Positions 12,191 through 23,642 of a DNA stretch of 64,000 nucleotides are shown here, in pieces. The stretch comes from Ascidia mentula (Eukaryota > Chordata > Ascidiacea > Phlebobranchia > Ascidiidae). The translations under genes and the position numbers were made by a program. The DNA lies in assembly GCA_947561715.1 (NCBI GenBank), contig OX387199.1, forward strand, positions 20,465,001 to 20,529,000. The letters run 5' to 3'. Below the pieces are notes generated by a model that was given only the letters and a program-made list of their open reading frames with translations, was not told the origin of the DNA and made no database searches. How positions within the stretch are numbered: position 1 is the first letter of the stretch; each line of letters starts with the position of its first letter.

Positions 12191-13587
12191 TAGCCTAGAT
12201 CACCGTAAAATATTGAACTCCCCTAGGGAAATACCAATATATCAATGTACATTGTCAAGTAGATGCCCAGTCTATATTTATGCAACCTTACTACTGTCAT
12301 TAGATTTGCTTTCGCACTAAACACAGCCAGCGATTAAATATAGACAGGCATTGTTACGCAAATAATATGGATATTCTGCATTGTTCCTTTTACCTCCATA
12401 TTCATTATGACGATATTTGTTTTTTCTTTGCACTTCCTATTGTCCCAACACGAGACTGAGGCTAGGGCACAAGGGCCACACGGTCGGGCATTGCGCGGCT
12501 TCCATACGATTGTCCTTCTACAAACTAATATCACGTGTCGCAATATTTATTCACGGCGTAATTGTGTTTAGCTTACTTACGAACGCAACTCTGCCTCACA
12601 AATAAGAAACTTCTTACTTGACTTCGTCTGGGACAATTTGGATTTATTCCATCAATGGTTTCATCGACTCATGATATTTTGTGTTCATATTTGTTGTTCA
12701 ACAGCGTAGTTAGCGCGAAAAATAAAAATGATGGGATTTGTGAATATTTAGTGATGCTGCAACTTAGCAACTTATATGATTTAGTTAAAAATGTAATCGT
12801 GCAAGATATTGTGTATATTTGATTAAACAAGTGGTTCCCAAAGTGGGCGCAATCGTACGGGGGGCGCAGGAGACCGAATGAGCGATTGGGGGGCGCTAGG
12901 AAATAAATGAGCGCTTTGTGACAGGGTAAATTTTCTCTTATAGCGTAAGTCAGTGTTTCCCAACCGGTGGTACGTGTACAACTAGTAGTACGCGACCGCA
13001 TTCCAGGTGGTACATGAGCATCTATCCGTAATTTGCGGGTATAGTTCAAATTTAATAAGCCGTAACTGATTTCAAAATTTCGGATAGTTCATCCCCTAGG
13101 TTACTTTGTAAGATTCAATTAGGTGGTACACGACGAAATTGTTTTACCTCCAAGTGGTACGCAACCACAAAAAGGTTGGGAATCACTGGCCCAAATGATT
13201 CAGTCCAATCTTTGTATAATTTATGCTACTGCAAAAAGGGCTTTTCTCGCATGCTGAACTAGAAGTCAGAATGAGGATTTTCGGTGGTATGGTTTACTTG
13301 TTGTTAACTAGAGTTTGGTATTCAAATGTCAGAAATCAGACGAAATTGGTGTCATTCCACCAACCTCACCCATCGCATTAATTGACAAGCAACAAATAAA
13401 TTCGATATGTTTTTTGTCTGTTCTGTTGGGCGTTGTTAAATGACTAAGGTGTTTGAAAGGCGGTACTTTAAAAAAGTTTGAGAAACACTGGATTAAACAA
13501 ATCGCTTGCAATGTCAATGAACATATGTTTAACTCAGTGCACGCTGGTAAAAACCAATCAAATTATTTGACGATCCAATATTTTGTT
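12191..13587. repeat. Local 1.4 kb duplication, copy 1
   Basis: Begins TAGCCTAGATCAC, as does the adjacent copy at 13588 and the single copy in unit 2 at 34703. It contains a hAT-like element. Copy 1 lacks a 60-bp stretch (14030-14090) that copy 2 and unit 2 share, so copy 2 looks more ancestral. Confidence 0.75.
12829..13490. mobile_element. Non-autonomous hAT-like element, copy 1
   Basis: 662 bp flanked by an 8-bp target-site duplication GATTAAAC (12821-12828 and 13491-13498). Ends are AAGTGGTTCCCAAAG and GTTTGAGAAACACTG, imperfect inverted repeats of the hAT CAGTGNTTC type. Inside, 12953-13188 is bounded by a second inverted pair (AGTGTTTCCCAACC and GGTTGGGAATCACT), suggesting a nested or composite element. 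No transposase. Confidence 0.65.
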
Positions 13588-15065
13588 TAGCCTAGATCAC
13601 AGCAAAATATCCAACTCCAACGAAAAAATGTGCCCTAGGGAAATACCAATATATCAATGTATATTGTTAAGTATGATGCCCAGTCTATATTCATGCAACC
13701 TTACTATTGTCCTTAGATTTGCCTTCGCACTAAACACAGCCAGCGATTAAATATAGACAGGGATTGTTACGCAAATAATATGGATATTCTGCATTGTTCC
13801 TTTTACCTCCATATTCATTATGACGATATTTGTTTTTTCTTTGCACTTCCTATTGTCCCAACACGAGACTGAGGCTAGGGCACAAGGGCCACACGGTCGG
13901 GCATTGCGCGGCTTCCATACGATTGTCCTTCTACAAACTAATATCACGTGACGCAATATTTATTCACGGCGTAATTGTGTTTTGCTTACTTACGAACGCA
14001 ACTCTGACTCACAAATAAGAAACTTCTTACTTCAAGTAAATGGGACTGTACTTGGGGTCACAAGTCATGTTTGTTTCTCTTCGGGCAAAACTTGGACTTC
14101 GTCTGAGACAATTTGGATTTATTCCATCAATGGTTTCATCGACCCATGATATTTTGTGTTCATATTTGTTGTTCAACAGCGTAGTTAGCGCGAAAAAAAA
14201 ATGATGGGATTTGTGAATATTTAATGATGCTGCAACTTTCATGATTCAGTTAAAAATGTAATCGTGCAAGATATTGTGTATATTTGATTAAACAAGTGGT
14301 TCCCAAAATGGGCGCAATCGTACGGGGGGCGCTGGAGACCAAATGGGCGATTGGGGGGCGCTAGGAAATAAATGAGCACTTTGTCACAGGGCAAATTTTC
14401 TCTTATAGCGTAAGTCAGTGTTTCCCAACCGGTGGTACGTGTACAACTAGTAGTACGCGACCGCATTCCAGGTGGTACGTGAGCACCTTTACGCAATTTG
14501 CGGGTATAGTTCGAATTCAATAAATCGTAACTGATTTCAAAATTTCGGATAATTCATCCCCTATGTTACTTTGTAACACTCAACTAGGTGGTATACGACG
14601 AAATTGTTTTACCTCCAAGTGGTACGCAACCACAAAAAGGTTGGGAATCACTGGCCCAAATGATTCAGTCCAATCTTTGTATAATTTATGCTACTGCAAA
14701 AAGGGCTTTTCTCGCATGCTGAACTAGAAGTAAAAATGAGGATTTTCGGTGGTATGGTTTACTTGTTGTTAACTAGAGTTTGGTATTCAAATATTAGAAA
14801 TCAGACGAAATTGGTGTCATTTTACTAACCTCACCCATCGCATTAATTGACAAGCAACAATAAATTCGTTATGTTTTTTGTCTGTTCCGTTGGGCGTTGT
14901 TAAATGACTAATGTGTTTGGGGGGCGGTACTGAAAAAAAGTTTGAGAAACACTGGATTAAACAAATCGCTTGCAATGTCAATGAACATATGTTTAACTCA
15001 ATGCACGCTGGTAAAAACCAATCAAATTGTTTGAAGGCCATCGAATCCAATATTCTTTTTTAATG
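13588..15065. repeat. Local 1.4 kb duplication, copy 2
   Basis: Direct repeat of 12191-13587 with about 95 percent identity by eye, head to tail. Both lie upstream of gene A. Unit 2 has one equivalent (34703 to about 36190). A 69-codon minus-strand ORF recurs in all three (12334-12543, 13747-13956, 34831-35058), but the copies are too alike for that to show coding. Confidence 0.75.
14294..14954. mobile_element. Non-autonomous hAT-like element, copy 2
   Basis: Same element as 12829-13490, with GATTAAAC at 14286-14293 and 14955-14962. The identical target duplication shows it was copied by the local duplication, not by new transposition. Confidence 0.65.
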
Positions 15066-15545
15066 ACCACGTGCGGTCAACAACCTGATGGCGTATAACG
15101 TCGTTGTGTCAAACGACTGCATATATGTAGGCTGCAAAATAAATAAACACGAACATCTTTATGTGAGGCCCACCTCGCTCGCATACTAGAGCGCTGCAAT
15201 ATTTGCATATTGAGACGCACGGATCAACTACTGACTCAAATTAGACAATTAAACAGATGTTTCAAGTTAATTTGCAATAGAGGCACAGCCAGGAAGTGGT
15301 CGAACGGGCCAAATTATTGAAATAACTTGCCATTATTCCTTTGATGATCTAAAACATAAGATTGTTGGATTCAAAACAATGTTTAATTACGGACGACGCT
15401 TGGAATATAGTTTCCAAATTTTCGGTCAAAATTAACCTGCGCGCCATTGGCAATAGCGCGCCCTGTGGTGTGAACACCTGTATAAAGTACAAAGATAATG
15501 TTGCTGTTCCTGTCAGGCATATTATATTTAAATAGTTCGTTTTTC

Positions 15546-15612
15546 ACATAAAACTGTAACTTATATTCACCGAGGCTTCGCTTGCTATCCAGCTAAGCTT
15601 TCATAGGCTAAT
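15546..15612 (-). repeat. Penelope 3' flank with hammerhead-like tail, unit 1
   Basis: On the minus strand, just past the element's stop, GCGAAGCCTCGGTGAATATA is followed by AGTTACAGTTTTAT. The same tail follows the hammerhead-like motif at 52560-52604 (CGAAACGTCGGTGAATAAAG, then TTACGTTTTAT). The unit 2 copy is at 36740-36810. Too degraded to call a ribozyme alone, but it ties that motif to this Penelope family. Confidence 0.4.
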
Positions 15613-15717
15613 GGTTCAGCACACAACCAACACCAAGAAAACGTACAAACACGAAAAAATAACGCTAACACCGCTTATGATATCACGCGATGTTATAAAA
15701 AGGGCTGGAAACAACAG

Positions 15718-16870
15718 TTACAGCAAGTTGTTGTAAAGCACCAGGAAATATACGCACTGTTTCCTGTCATTAACACAGCGATTGTTCTTGTGGATATGGA
15801 TCGCTTCTAGAAAAAGGCGCTTTGTATGATCCACCTCCCTGTCAAAAACCTCCTCCTTGTCGAAGCAATCCGATGACATTTTAAGGCAGCATGCTTGCCC
15901 AACGCTGTCTTCCTTGCGACTTTTGATGCAACGTCGCGGCGGTGCTCCTTAATTCTGGTTTTCAGGGCTCTTCCGGTATCTCTGAAGTAGACCCCCTCGC
16001 ACTCTCCGCATGGAATTAAGTAAACCACTCCTTTTGGTTCCGTTGCTTCCGTAGTAATGAGGTGCGACAATAATCTACGGAATGTTGTGTGGGGCCTAAT
16101 GTAGACCCTAATGCCATAATCGGTCAGCATCCGCTGTAAAATCTCGGTGAGTGTGGGGACATAGGAAAGAACCACCGAACCGAAGGTTGGCGTCGGGTCA
16201 TTTGATGTGACGCCCGACCTTCTACGTGATATCCACGAGGGATACGAGTTTTCCCGCAGCTCGTGTCGAATGATATTGATCTCTTCGTCATGATCTTCTT
16301 TGCTTGAGACCAAAACACCAGCTCTTACTATAAGGGACTGCACAACCGCCTTTCTGTGTTGTAATGGAGAAGGAAAGGTAGCGGTTTGCATGAGTCGGCT
16401 TACGGTAGACGCAAGTGCCGATTTTGCCGTCCACGTTTCGGTACACTTCCACATCCAAGAATAGTAGTTTCTTATCAATTTCTTTCTCTAGAGTAAACTT
16501 CATAGAATCGCCAATGCCGTTCAGATGGGCAAGGAAGGAATGGAGGACCGATACATCGATAATACAAAACGTATCATCAACTCAAGGCCTCCAAAAACGA
16601 GGAAGATGTGCAAATGTTGCAAGCGCCCTATTTTCAATCGTCTCCATTACCGCATTGGCAATCACCCATCGCCGTTCCAAATACCTGTTGGTTAGAAATC
16701 CCTCAAAAAGGGAAGTAGGTCGCGTTTAAGCATAAATTAAGCCCTTCTGCAATGTCCTCGCGAGACAGTAGCGTTCGCTCTTTAAGATTTTCGTCTTTTT
16801 GTAAACGATGCATGATGTTTTTTAATTTACAATGATTTAAAGTTAGAGGCTCTTCAACATATGGACATAT
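15718..16870 (-). pseudogene. Penelope-like element: RT C-terminal part + GIY-YIG nuclease, unit 1
   Basis: Read right to left: LKERTLLSREDIAEGL and LCLNATYF (RT), a deleted stretch before VDDTF (about 16575, catalytic YVDD region), FTLEKEIDKKLLFLDVEVYR and VYRKPTHANRYL (RT C-terminus), then the GIY-YIG segment VVYLIPCGECEGVYFRDTGR followed by TRIKEHRRD. The combination RT plus C-terminal GIY-YIG is diagnostic of Penelope-like elements. It is 5'-truncated, has a stop before VDDTF and is frameshifted after KCHRIA near 15865. Confidence 0.8.
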
Positions 16871-17539
16871 GTTCCCAGCAAACATGGTGGCCTAATGGTT
16901 TTAATTTTCTCGTTTGTGGCACAGGTTTTTGTTGCAAATACCGATTATCTGCTTTTACAGATAATTGCACCAGAAGCAAATCAACTTTTCTCAAAAGCAA
17001 ACTTGTCCAAATTCTGCTGCCCACAATAATATTTGAAGTCGGGCCTACATTGATAGCACATGTGATAATAAACAACGGTGACAAGTGTTTGTTAAAATGT
17101 TGCAGAACAGACGTGTTTGCGCGCTTTTAGGAATATCCTGCAATATTCCACAAAACGTTTTCTGCTTGTATTTTATTAACCCAAGTACTTATTATGGGTC
17201 TCCATTTAAGTACCTGATGATAAATATATGATATTTTTGCAAAGTTGTAGAAATGACGTAGTTTATAGCAACCACTTTCCATAAACAGAATTAGTCCATA
17301 CACACAGGGTTTTTTACTTCCAAATGCTTTGCAAGTTTTATAAAATAGATGACGTAATGAAAAAACGCTGGGATAATGTTCACTCAAAATACAAACACCA
17401 AGGTCTTCTTCCAAACGGAAATTGTGGGGTTATACATAAATGGTATCCAAGCTGCGCCATAGGCATCCTATTTCTGTGAATACAGTATTATGTTCTTATT
17501 GACTACTTTCCGTACGTCTGGTGAATAAATTACAAATGA

Positions 17540-17990
17540 TTACAGGCATGGCTTTCGTTTGGCAAAATCTGCGAGTTCCAAGCGGAGACAGGCGAGTCGA
17601 TCTCTCAGGTTTTCAACCATCTTTCTCACGTTGAAAACTGGATTGGCCGCGATGTCCTCGTAGTAAAGAACGAGTTTTGTTTTTTTGCTTAACAACACTC
17701 TCTGGTGGTTTGTTAACACTCTTTGGTGGTTTGTTAACCGGATGTTCATTTTTCTGCCAATCTTTCTGCGTTGAGTTCTGCGGATAAAAGCAGGAATTGC
17801 TTGTAAAGAATGCATGTGTTTTGCGTCATCAGCTTATTAACATAGAACTGCCATGAAGCTTTGAATGCAACCTTCTTTGATCTCATCTTCTGTAACATGC
17901 GTGTCGACTTTGTCTTCTGAGTCCGGTAATTAACTGCAGACAAATTCGACTTGTACGGGTTTCTGAATATCATGATAAATAATTCTTCCT
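17540..17990 (-). pseudogene. WSCD-type sulfotransferase-like remnant, unit 1
   Basis: Two overlapping frames read MIFRNPYKSN... (17973 leftward) and KLVLYYEDIAANP, then VRKMVENLRDRLACLR. The order RNPYK, YED, RL-C recalls the C-terminal half of WSCD-family carbohydrate sulfotransferases (iRNPYK...HYEDL...RL.C). It lacks the 5' PAPS-binding part and is frameshifted, with a duplicated NHQRVL segment. Recognition is from motif memory only; it could be another sulfotransferase or chance. Confidence 0.4.
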
Positions 17991-19480
17991 ATATGTAAGC
18001 GAGTTTGTATCTAGAAGGTTGCGTTCGTTGACCACAAATGTTTTGTTAGGTATGAGCACTTTCCAACACATTGGTAGCAAATTGGATGATTTCATGTGAA
18101 TTAAGATTGTATTCAAAGATTAACCAACAACGGACATTGGGGATGGAGTAAATGACTCTGAATAACCAAAGCTAATATGCCTTTCATCACAAACACCAGT
18201 TTTGTTGGCGTTGATGTTGTTAAATTTCCCTTTCTGAAATTGCAGATCATGAATGTTGGATTGGTTGTCTTTTCGTTCAGAAACCTATGCCGTTCTCACC
18301 AGACAATATTTGTTGTGGAGTTGGCTGGTTTGTGTTTTGAACTACTAGGTTTAGAACCTTTATTCAAACAGGCAACGTGTACAATGGCATCTGTTCATCT
18401 GTCCAAACCATTTGTGAGTTTTAATGGTTTATATAGAGAGAACAGAACTGCTGTGATATATTATCAACTTTTTTTGCTAATAGTTGTTCATTTGCTATTA
18501 GTTGGTTTGTTTAAGGTCATTTGTTTGTTTGAATGTCTGCATACTTGTCTCATTTTATTGTTATTGATTTTCAGGTTGTAGTTCTGTGTGTTTGTTTGTA
18601 TTTGTGGCTTTTTAATCCTAGTAGTGACTGTTTTTTTTTATTTTAGTAGACTGGTTAGGGCTAAATAAAAAAAAACTTGCTTTGAAACTTCCCTGTTATG
18701 CAGATATTTAATAGCAAGGCAGTGACGCATTTAAGTTAAATTTACAGTTGAATGAGCGCACATGTGCGTGCTGTTGTCATGGCGAATTTTTGGGTGTTTG
18801 GGGCAGTTTTAGTGGGGTTTTGGGGGTATTTCAATTAGGTAGTTACTTTTTGGTGGGTGGTGCTAAAAATTATGTTGAAAATGGAGCAATAAAAACAGGC
18901 TGTATTTGTTGAAAAATGAATCGTTTAAGTGTCCAATCATTTGTGATTTTATGAAAGATCCAACTCATATCTACAAATTTTGATCAAAATTAGTCTCCGA
19001 AAAAATGGTTTAGCCACTCCCCTAGGGCCATTTTCCCCCCTGGTTACTCAGTATTTTGGTTAAAAGAGCAACAAAAAATGGAACTGGACTTTGCAGAAAA
19101 ATGAATCGTTAAACTTCCCACTCATTTGCATTTTTTGTAAGTTCCAACTCTTCTCTATGCAATGGCATCAAATTTAGTTGCTGAAAAAGTGTCAAAGCCC
19201 TCCCCCAAGGGCTGTTTATACCCCCCGGTTGCTCATATGATCTTCCAGGAGGCCCAGCAAGTCCTTGCTCTGTACAGTCTCATCCAGGAGCAAAATTTTT
19301 TTTTCAACTTTGTAGAATTTTAGGTCCCTATGTAAGTCACAAGACCTATCAATGGTCATTGGGAAACAATCGGAACAGTCGCTATATGCATTACAGCTGA
19401 GGGCCTTGAAAACAGGATTTCCCCAATTTAATACCCATATAGGTCCTTAATTCTTTTCATCTACACAACAACTAAAAATA
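17991..19480. other. Stretch without recognised genes, mostly absent from unit 2
   Basis: In unit 2 only about 270 bp lie between the sulfotransferase-like remnant and the next shared block (39210). A plus-strand ORF at 18177-18581 is T-rich and unlike any family. From about 18912 and about 19100 there are two imperfect copies of a 180-bp segment (GAAAAATGAATCGTT ... CCCCCTGGTT/CCCCCGGTTGCTC). Possibly an unclassified insertion; no termini seen. Confidence 0.4.
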
Positions 19481-20219
19481 CAAATGCGTTTTACCTGTGG
19501 AAAAGTTCCCACTAGTGGGAAATTATATGGTTGTGGGTAGGTAATTAGTGGGCACCAAATGTACGAAAGTAGTTGTTATGTTCCGTATCAATTGTGTGTC
19601 ATGCACCTAAAAATGTCCCAAGCGTACAACAGATATAACCAGATGGATGTTAGTTGGCAAAAATATGGCCAGTTAACAAAACTTTGAACGCGGGTTACTT
19701 GGCCGCCCTACGAGGTAGCAGCATGATTCTTTTACACGCGAAAGTTCATAGGCTACAGTGCAAATATAATAATGGATTTCTGCGGTAAAAATTTGAACGC
19801 AAGTGGAAAGAAGGATTCCGTTCACACTGAAAGTGGAAAATAAGAGAGAAAAAGGTAAAGAACAACCACTCTATTATGATGTTGATCGCACAGATGAACC
19901 AAATCTTTCTTTATTTGAGATTAGGCTAAGTAGTGTAATCATTGTAGTGGCAAAAACCTTTGCGAAATGGACTGGACCAATTTGTTCTTTAGAAGTGGCT
20001 TGCGAGCATAATAAATAAACAAACAAACATATATCATCAAATATTGCAAAACGTGATTTCTATGCAAGGGTAAAAGTTACTGGCAAAACGCTAATTTACA
20101 ATCAACGGTTTTCCTTTGTCATTCTGTTTTTGAATGTGACATAAATGCACGCCTAAAATTTAGACGAGTGAACAACACCGCTGCATTTTGTTTGCTTAAC
20201 TTCTTCGAGAACTAATATC

Positions 20220-20900
20220 ATAACTTTTTTAAACATAGGAGGCGATTGAACAATACCGCCTGTGAGTCATATAGGCGTATTTTATGACGTGTTGATATTT
20301 TTTAACTCACTGTGCAATGGACAAACATGATGGCGTATGACACAAATGTACCGCCTACATGTAAAGCCAGACAAGATCAACGTATGGGTGACAAGGTTCT
20401 TAAATCAAAACGTTACTTATTTAACCATGTTCGTTTGCAGAAGATTCAGTAATGTTCACATTGCTTATTTCAGGACAAAGTGCGCTATTTAATCCACGTA
20501 TTCCTTAAACAAGCAACAAGAGTTGCTAACAGGCAGCCATGCTTGGCCAAAACAGACTGAAGTCCAACAAATATCGATACATCAACAATTCTGTCTCAGA
20601 AATTAGTCCACTGTGGATTGATGTTTCGCATCTTGAATGGCGTTGGACAGAAACCGTAGCAAAACTGCAAAAAGAAAAGTTATGAACAAAATGATGATTT
20701 CATTATTTATAAAGGAAGGTGCTGATATGGTGTGTAGTTCATGTTCTATGTGTCATAGGGTAAATCCTCGCGTCGGTCTTGAGGTTTTGCAGCATTAACA
20801 TGATGTCAGAAGGTGGTCCATTGAGGGTTTTTGGTGTCTTTTTTATGAGATTACTACACAACTTTCGATATCGCCAACAACCGTGTTGGATTCGCAACAT
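20220..20900. other. Highly conserved non-coding block, unit 1
   Basis: About 680 bp nearly identical to 39840-40510, clearly more alike than flanking intergenic DNA. No reading frame is open across it. It includes an imperfect palindrome (AGGCGATTGAACAATACCGCCT region split around 20240-20262) and several ACCGCCT/AGGCG repeats. Could be a regulatory element, an ncRNA or a gene-conversion tract. Confidence 0.5.
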
Positions 20901-21579
20901 TGGCACCAGTTTCAAAGTGATGGTTATCAAGCCCAACCTGAGCAGCAATAATTAAAAAGCTCTGTCGTTGAAATACAAATGAAAAGAAATATATAAATAT
21001 ATAAAATCAAGTGTAAATAATACATTTCCATTGCAAGTGATTTTTCTTAAATAACTCCAACCATTACTATATTGTTAGAACACTATTCTTTATCGCACGC
21101 ATTCATCACTGACTCAAATTTAGACATTTAAAGTCAGATGAAGAAAATATCCACAGGAGTTGGTGGTAGAATCGCGTGGATTAAACAGTCGGTAAGTGTG
21201 GTATTGACTTCCCTTAAAAGGATGTAGCGTAATGTTGAAGAATTTGTGCAAAATTAAATTTTAACCTTTGGCGGAGTTCCCGCTCCGCTTTCCCGCAGAT
21301 TTTTGTTTCAACACTCGGTCTCCCTCTTCAACAGCGTGACGACTGATTTCCTGCTCAGCGTTCAAATATTTCCATAATCATGACGATGAAACAATGGTTG
21401 CAAGTTGATTGACAGCTTCGTGCGCGGCGCTCCTCGCCTGCCAGTCTGGCAAATTTAATGTTGGCTTCTTGACTGGATAACCCTCAAGGTTTTATCGGTG
21501 CCCATGACATTTATATTGATTGTTTATGTTCAAGTACTTTTGTGCAAAATTAAAATGATTCGGTCAACATTTCGGTTTG

Positions 21580-22330
21580 GATGAATATTAAAACATTCGG
21601 CGAATCCCGGACTTACAGATTACCCGAAAAACTATGTGAGATAAACATGATTACGGACAATCTTGCTGAACGTGGCCAAGTTTTGAAACTGTCAAAAAGT
21701 TTTGCTGCGCAGATAAAAGAGCTGTGTGTGCAAGAAGAGGTAATGGTTTCATTCAATGTGATTTCCTGTTCACCAACGTACCGGTAATGTTGGCCGCGAA
21801 CGTTGCAGCCGAAAGATTACGAAACGACTTAACATTGGAACAACGTTGCTCGTTGCTGTCACACATTGTAGATGTCTTCGTTTGGTACTGGATGCCACCT
21901 ACCTTTGTTTCAGAGGTAATCCTTGAGAAAAGATTTTTGTTACAGCCATTTGGTCTCCAATTTCCGTTGCTGTCGGGAACTTCATGATGGTCGGTTGAAC
22001 ATTGGACATCGTTAGTCAGTCCTCCTCAGTTATGGAGAGGTTTTGTTAATGACTCATTCGTTGCCATGCAACGGGATGACGTGTAGTCGCTGCTCTTACA
22101 TCTCTGTTGAACCAACTTCACAACGGAAAGCGAGCAAGGCAGTAGGTTGTATTGTTTCGATGTTTTTGTTCGAAGAAAAGAGCGGGCAACCTTTCCACAA
22201 GAGTATGCCACAAATTAACTCATTCCGACAGATATTTGTCGTTCGGCTCGGCGCACTCGATCGCCCACAGGCGTGTTTTTCACAGTACACTGAAGCTGAA
22301 TCATTCATAACAAATGACGTAAAGCGATAA
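21580..22330 (+). pseudogene. Penelope-like reverse transcriptase relic, plus strand, unit 1
   Basis: Frames in turn give LSKSFAAQIKELCVQEEVMV, SFNV, VPVMLAANVAAERLRNDLTL, then TYLCF and the YVDD region as FVND (22042-22053), then LLSHLC and DVFVRRKERATF. These follow the order of Penelope RT motifs (SFDV, TNVP, RL..D.TL, TYF.F, YVDD). Multiple frameshifts; no GIY-YIG part. Sequence differs from the minus-strand element, so a second family or older copy. Confidence 0.65.
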
Positions 22331-23568
22331 CAAGAGATGGGTTACGTGGATATAACGCAAACAATTATCCCCGCCCTTTTTCTCGAACGTAACCGTGGCT
22401 TATCGAGGAGGTGTGTTGAGGGCGTGTAGTTGCTTAGCGATCAAGCACAGGAAAGAACCTGTTTTGTTTTCGTCATGATAACAATTGAAACAAGAACCAA
22501 CTCAAACAGGTGAGGAATTCCTCAACAAACTTATGAAGTGTGGTTGGAACTCGTTCCCCATCAGAATTCACAAGTTCCAAGAATACACACACTTTTACCC
22601 TCTCAACACTGTGTTTATTGATAACAACAACAAGTATCAGTAAATATGCGCAATCAGCAAACATTCAACAAAACGATTGAATTTTCGTGGAAGTTTAAAT
22701 TAGCCGCGAACGAACCAGTTGATATTGAATGCCAAATAGTAGTTGATCGTTAGAAAAATAACTTTAAACAAAAATCTTGCTGCTGAACATTTGATGCAAT
22801 GCTAACGATAGAATGTGAATTGTGATGCGATTTACACAGAGAGTTTGTCCTGCCAAGAATTTTACGACATTTTTTTTGCATTAAAATATAATTATCAATG
22901 ATATACAAAATACACAGGGCGAGGTTTATGTACAAGGCGTGCGAGATGGGGTTTTGAGGGGGTGTTTTAAACATTTTTTTGGTGATATTTGAAGGTAGCA
23001 GACTATATTTTCATGAGCCAATGGTTTGTTTCCAACATCATATTTACAAGTAAACGTTGATCCAGAAACAAAACGTAGTAGGGAAGTCAGTGGAAGCAAG
23101 GGGAATCACCGCATCATAGTTTTGTCCAAAATGATTCTACCCAAGTTGATGTCAAGCTTTCCAACACTCACTCATGATAAGGGTGTCCATGTGTTGGATG
23201 ACGTGTGAACGTGGACGACGATTCCGATCAACTCAACACGTGACTCAAACCATGGTACATAAAAGGAAGAACCACCACATACGACCAATAAACAAAACTA
23301 AGCAAACGGAGTGCGTACATCAACCAAAATTCACGTAGTTTCGTTCTTTTGTTTGGGTCCGTCGTCAAAGATGTTACTTTGTCCTACTTGTGAGATTTTT
23401 AAATGCAAATTTGTAACTTGGAATATCAATTTTGTGTTGTAGTAACTTTGCCATCACAAACTAAATATTATTCTACACATGGAAGGTACGCGTGACGTCA
23501 AAAAAATATTCGGTTCTATCCATTCGATGCCAGGAAAAATACACATTTTGCACAAACTGAATGCAAGG
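22331..23568. other. Intergenic sequence 3' of gene B
   Basis: No gene recognised. Collinear with 41946-43216 downstream of gene C, with similarity throughout. Short ORFs on both strands do not match any family I know. Confidence 0.4.
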
Positions 23569-23574
23569 TTTATT
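23569..23574 (-). terminator. Poly(A) signal AATAAA of gene B
   Basis: AATAAA on the minus strand, 69 bases beyond the TAA stop. Its paralog at the end of gene C overlaps the stop codon by one base, which shows where the original coding end lay. Confidence 0.6.
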
Positions 23575-23642
23575 TACAGATCAGTTTCTGCTTCAACCAC
23601 ATGTAAGTTTTCTCGGTTAGCAACCACAACCACATTTTCCTG

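Noticed and set aside
12334..12543. 69-codon minus-strand ORF repeated three times as a conserved small protein
   Set aside because: The copies lie in recent duplications and are nearly identical at DNA level, so the open frame is not evidence of selection.
18177..18581. 134-codon plus-strand ORF as a gene
   Set aside because: T-rich, hydrophobic by composition, no family resemblance, no paralog in unit 2.
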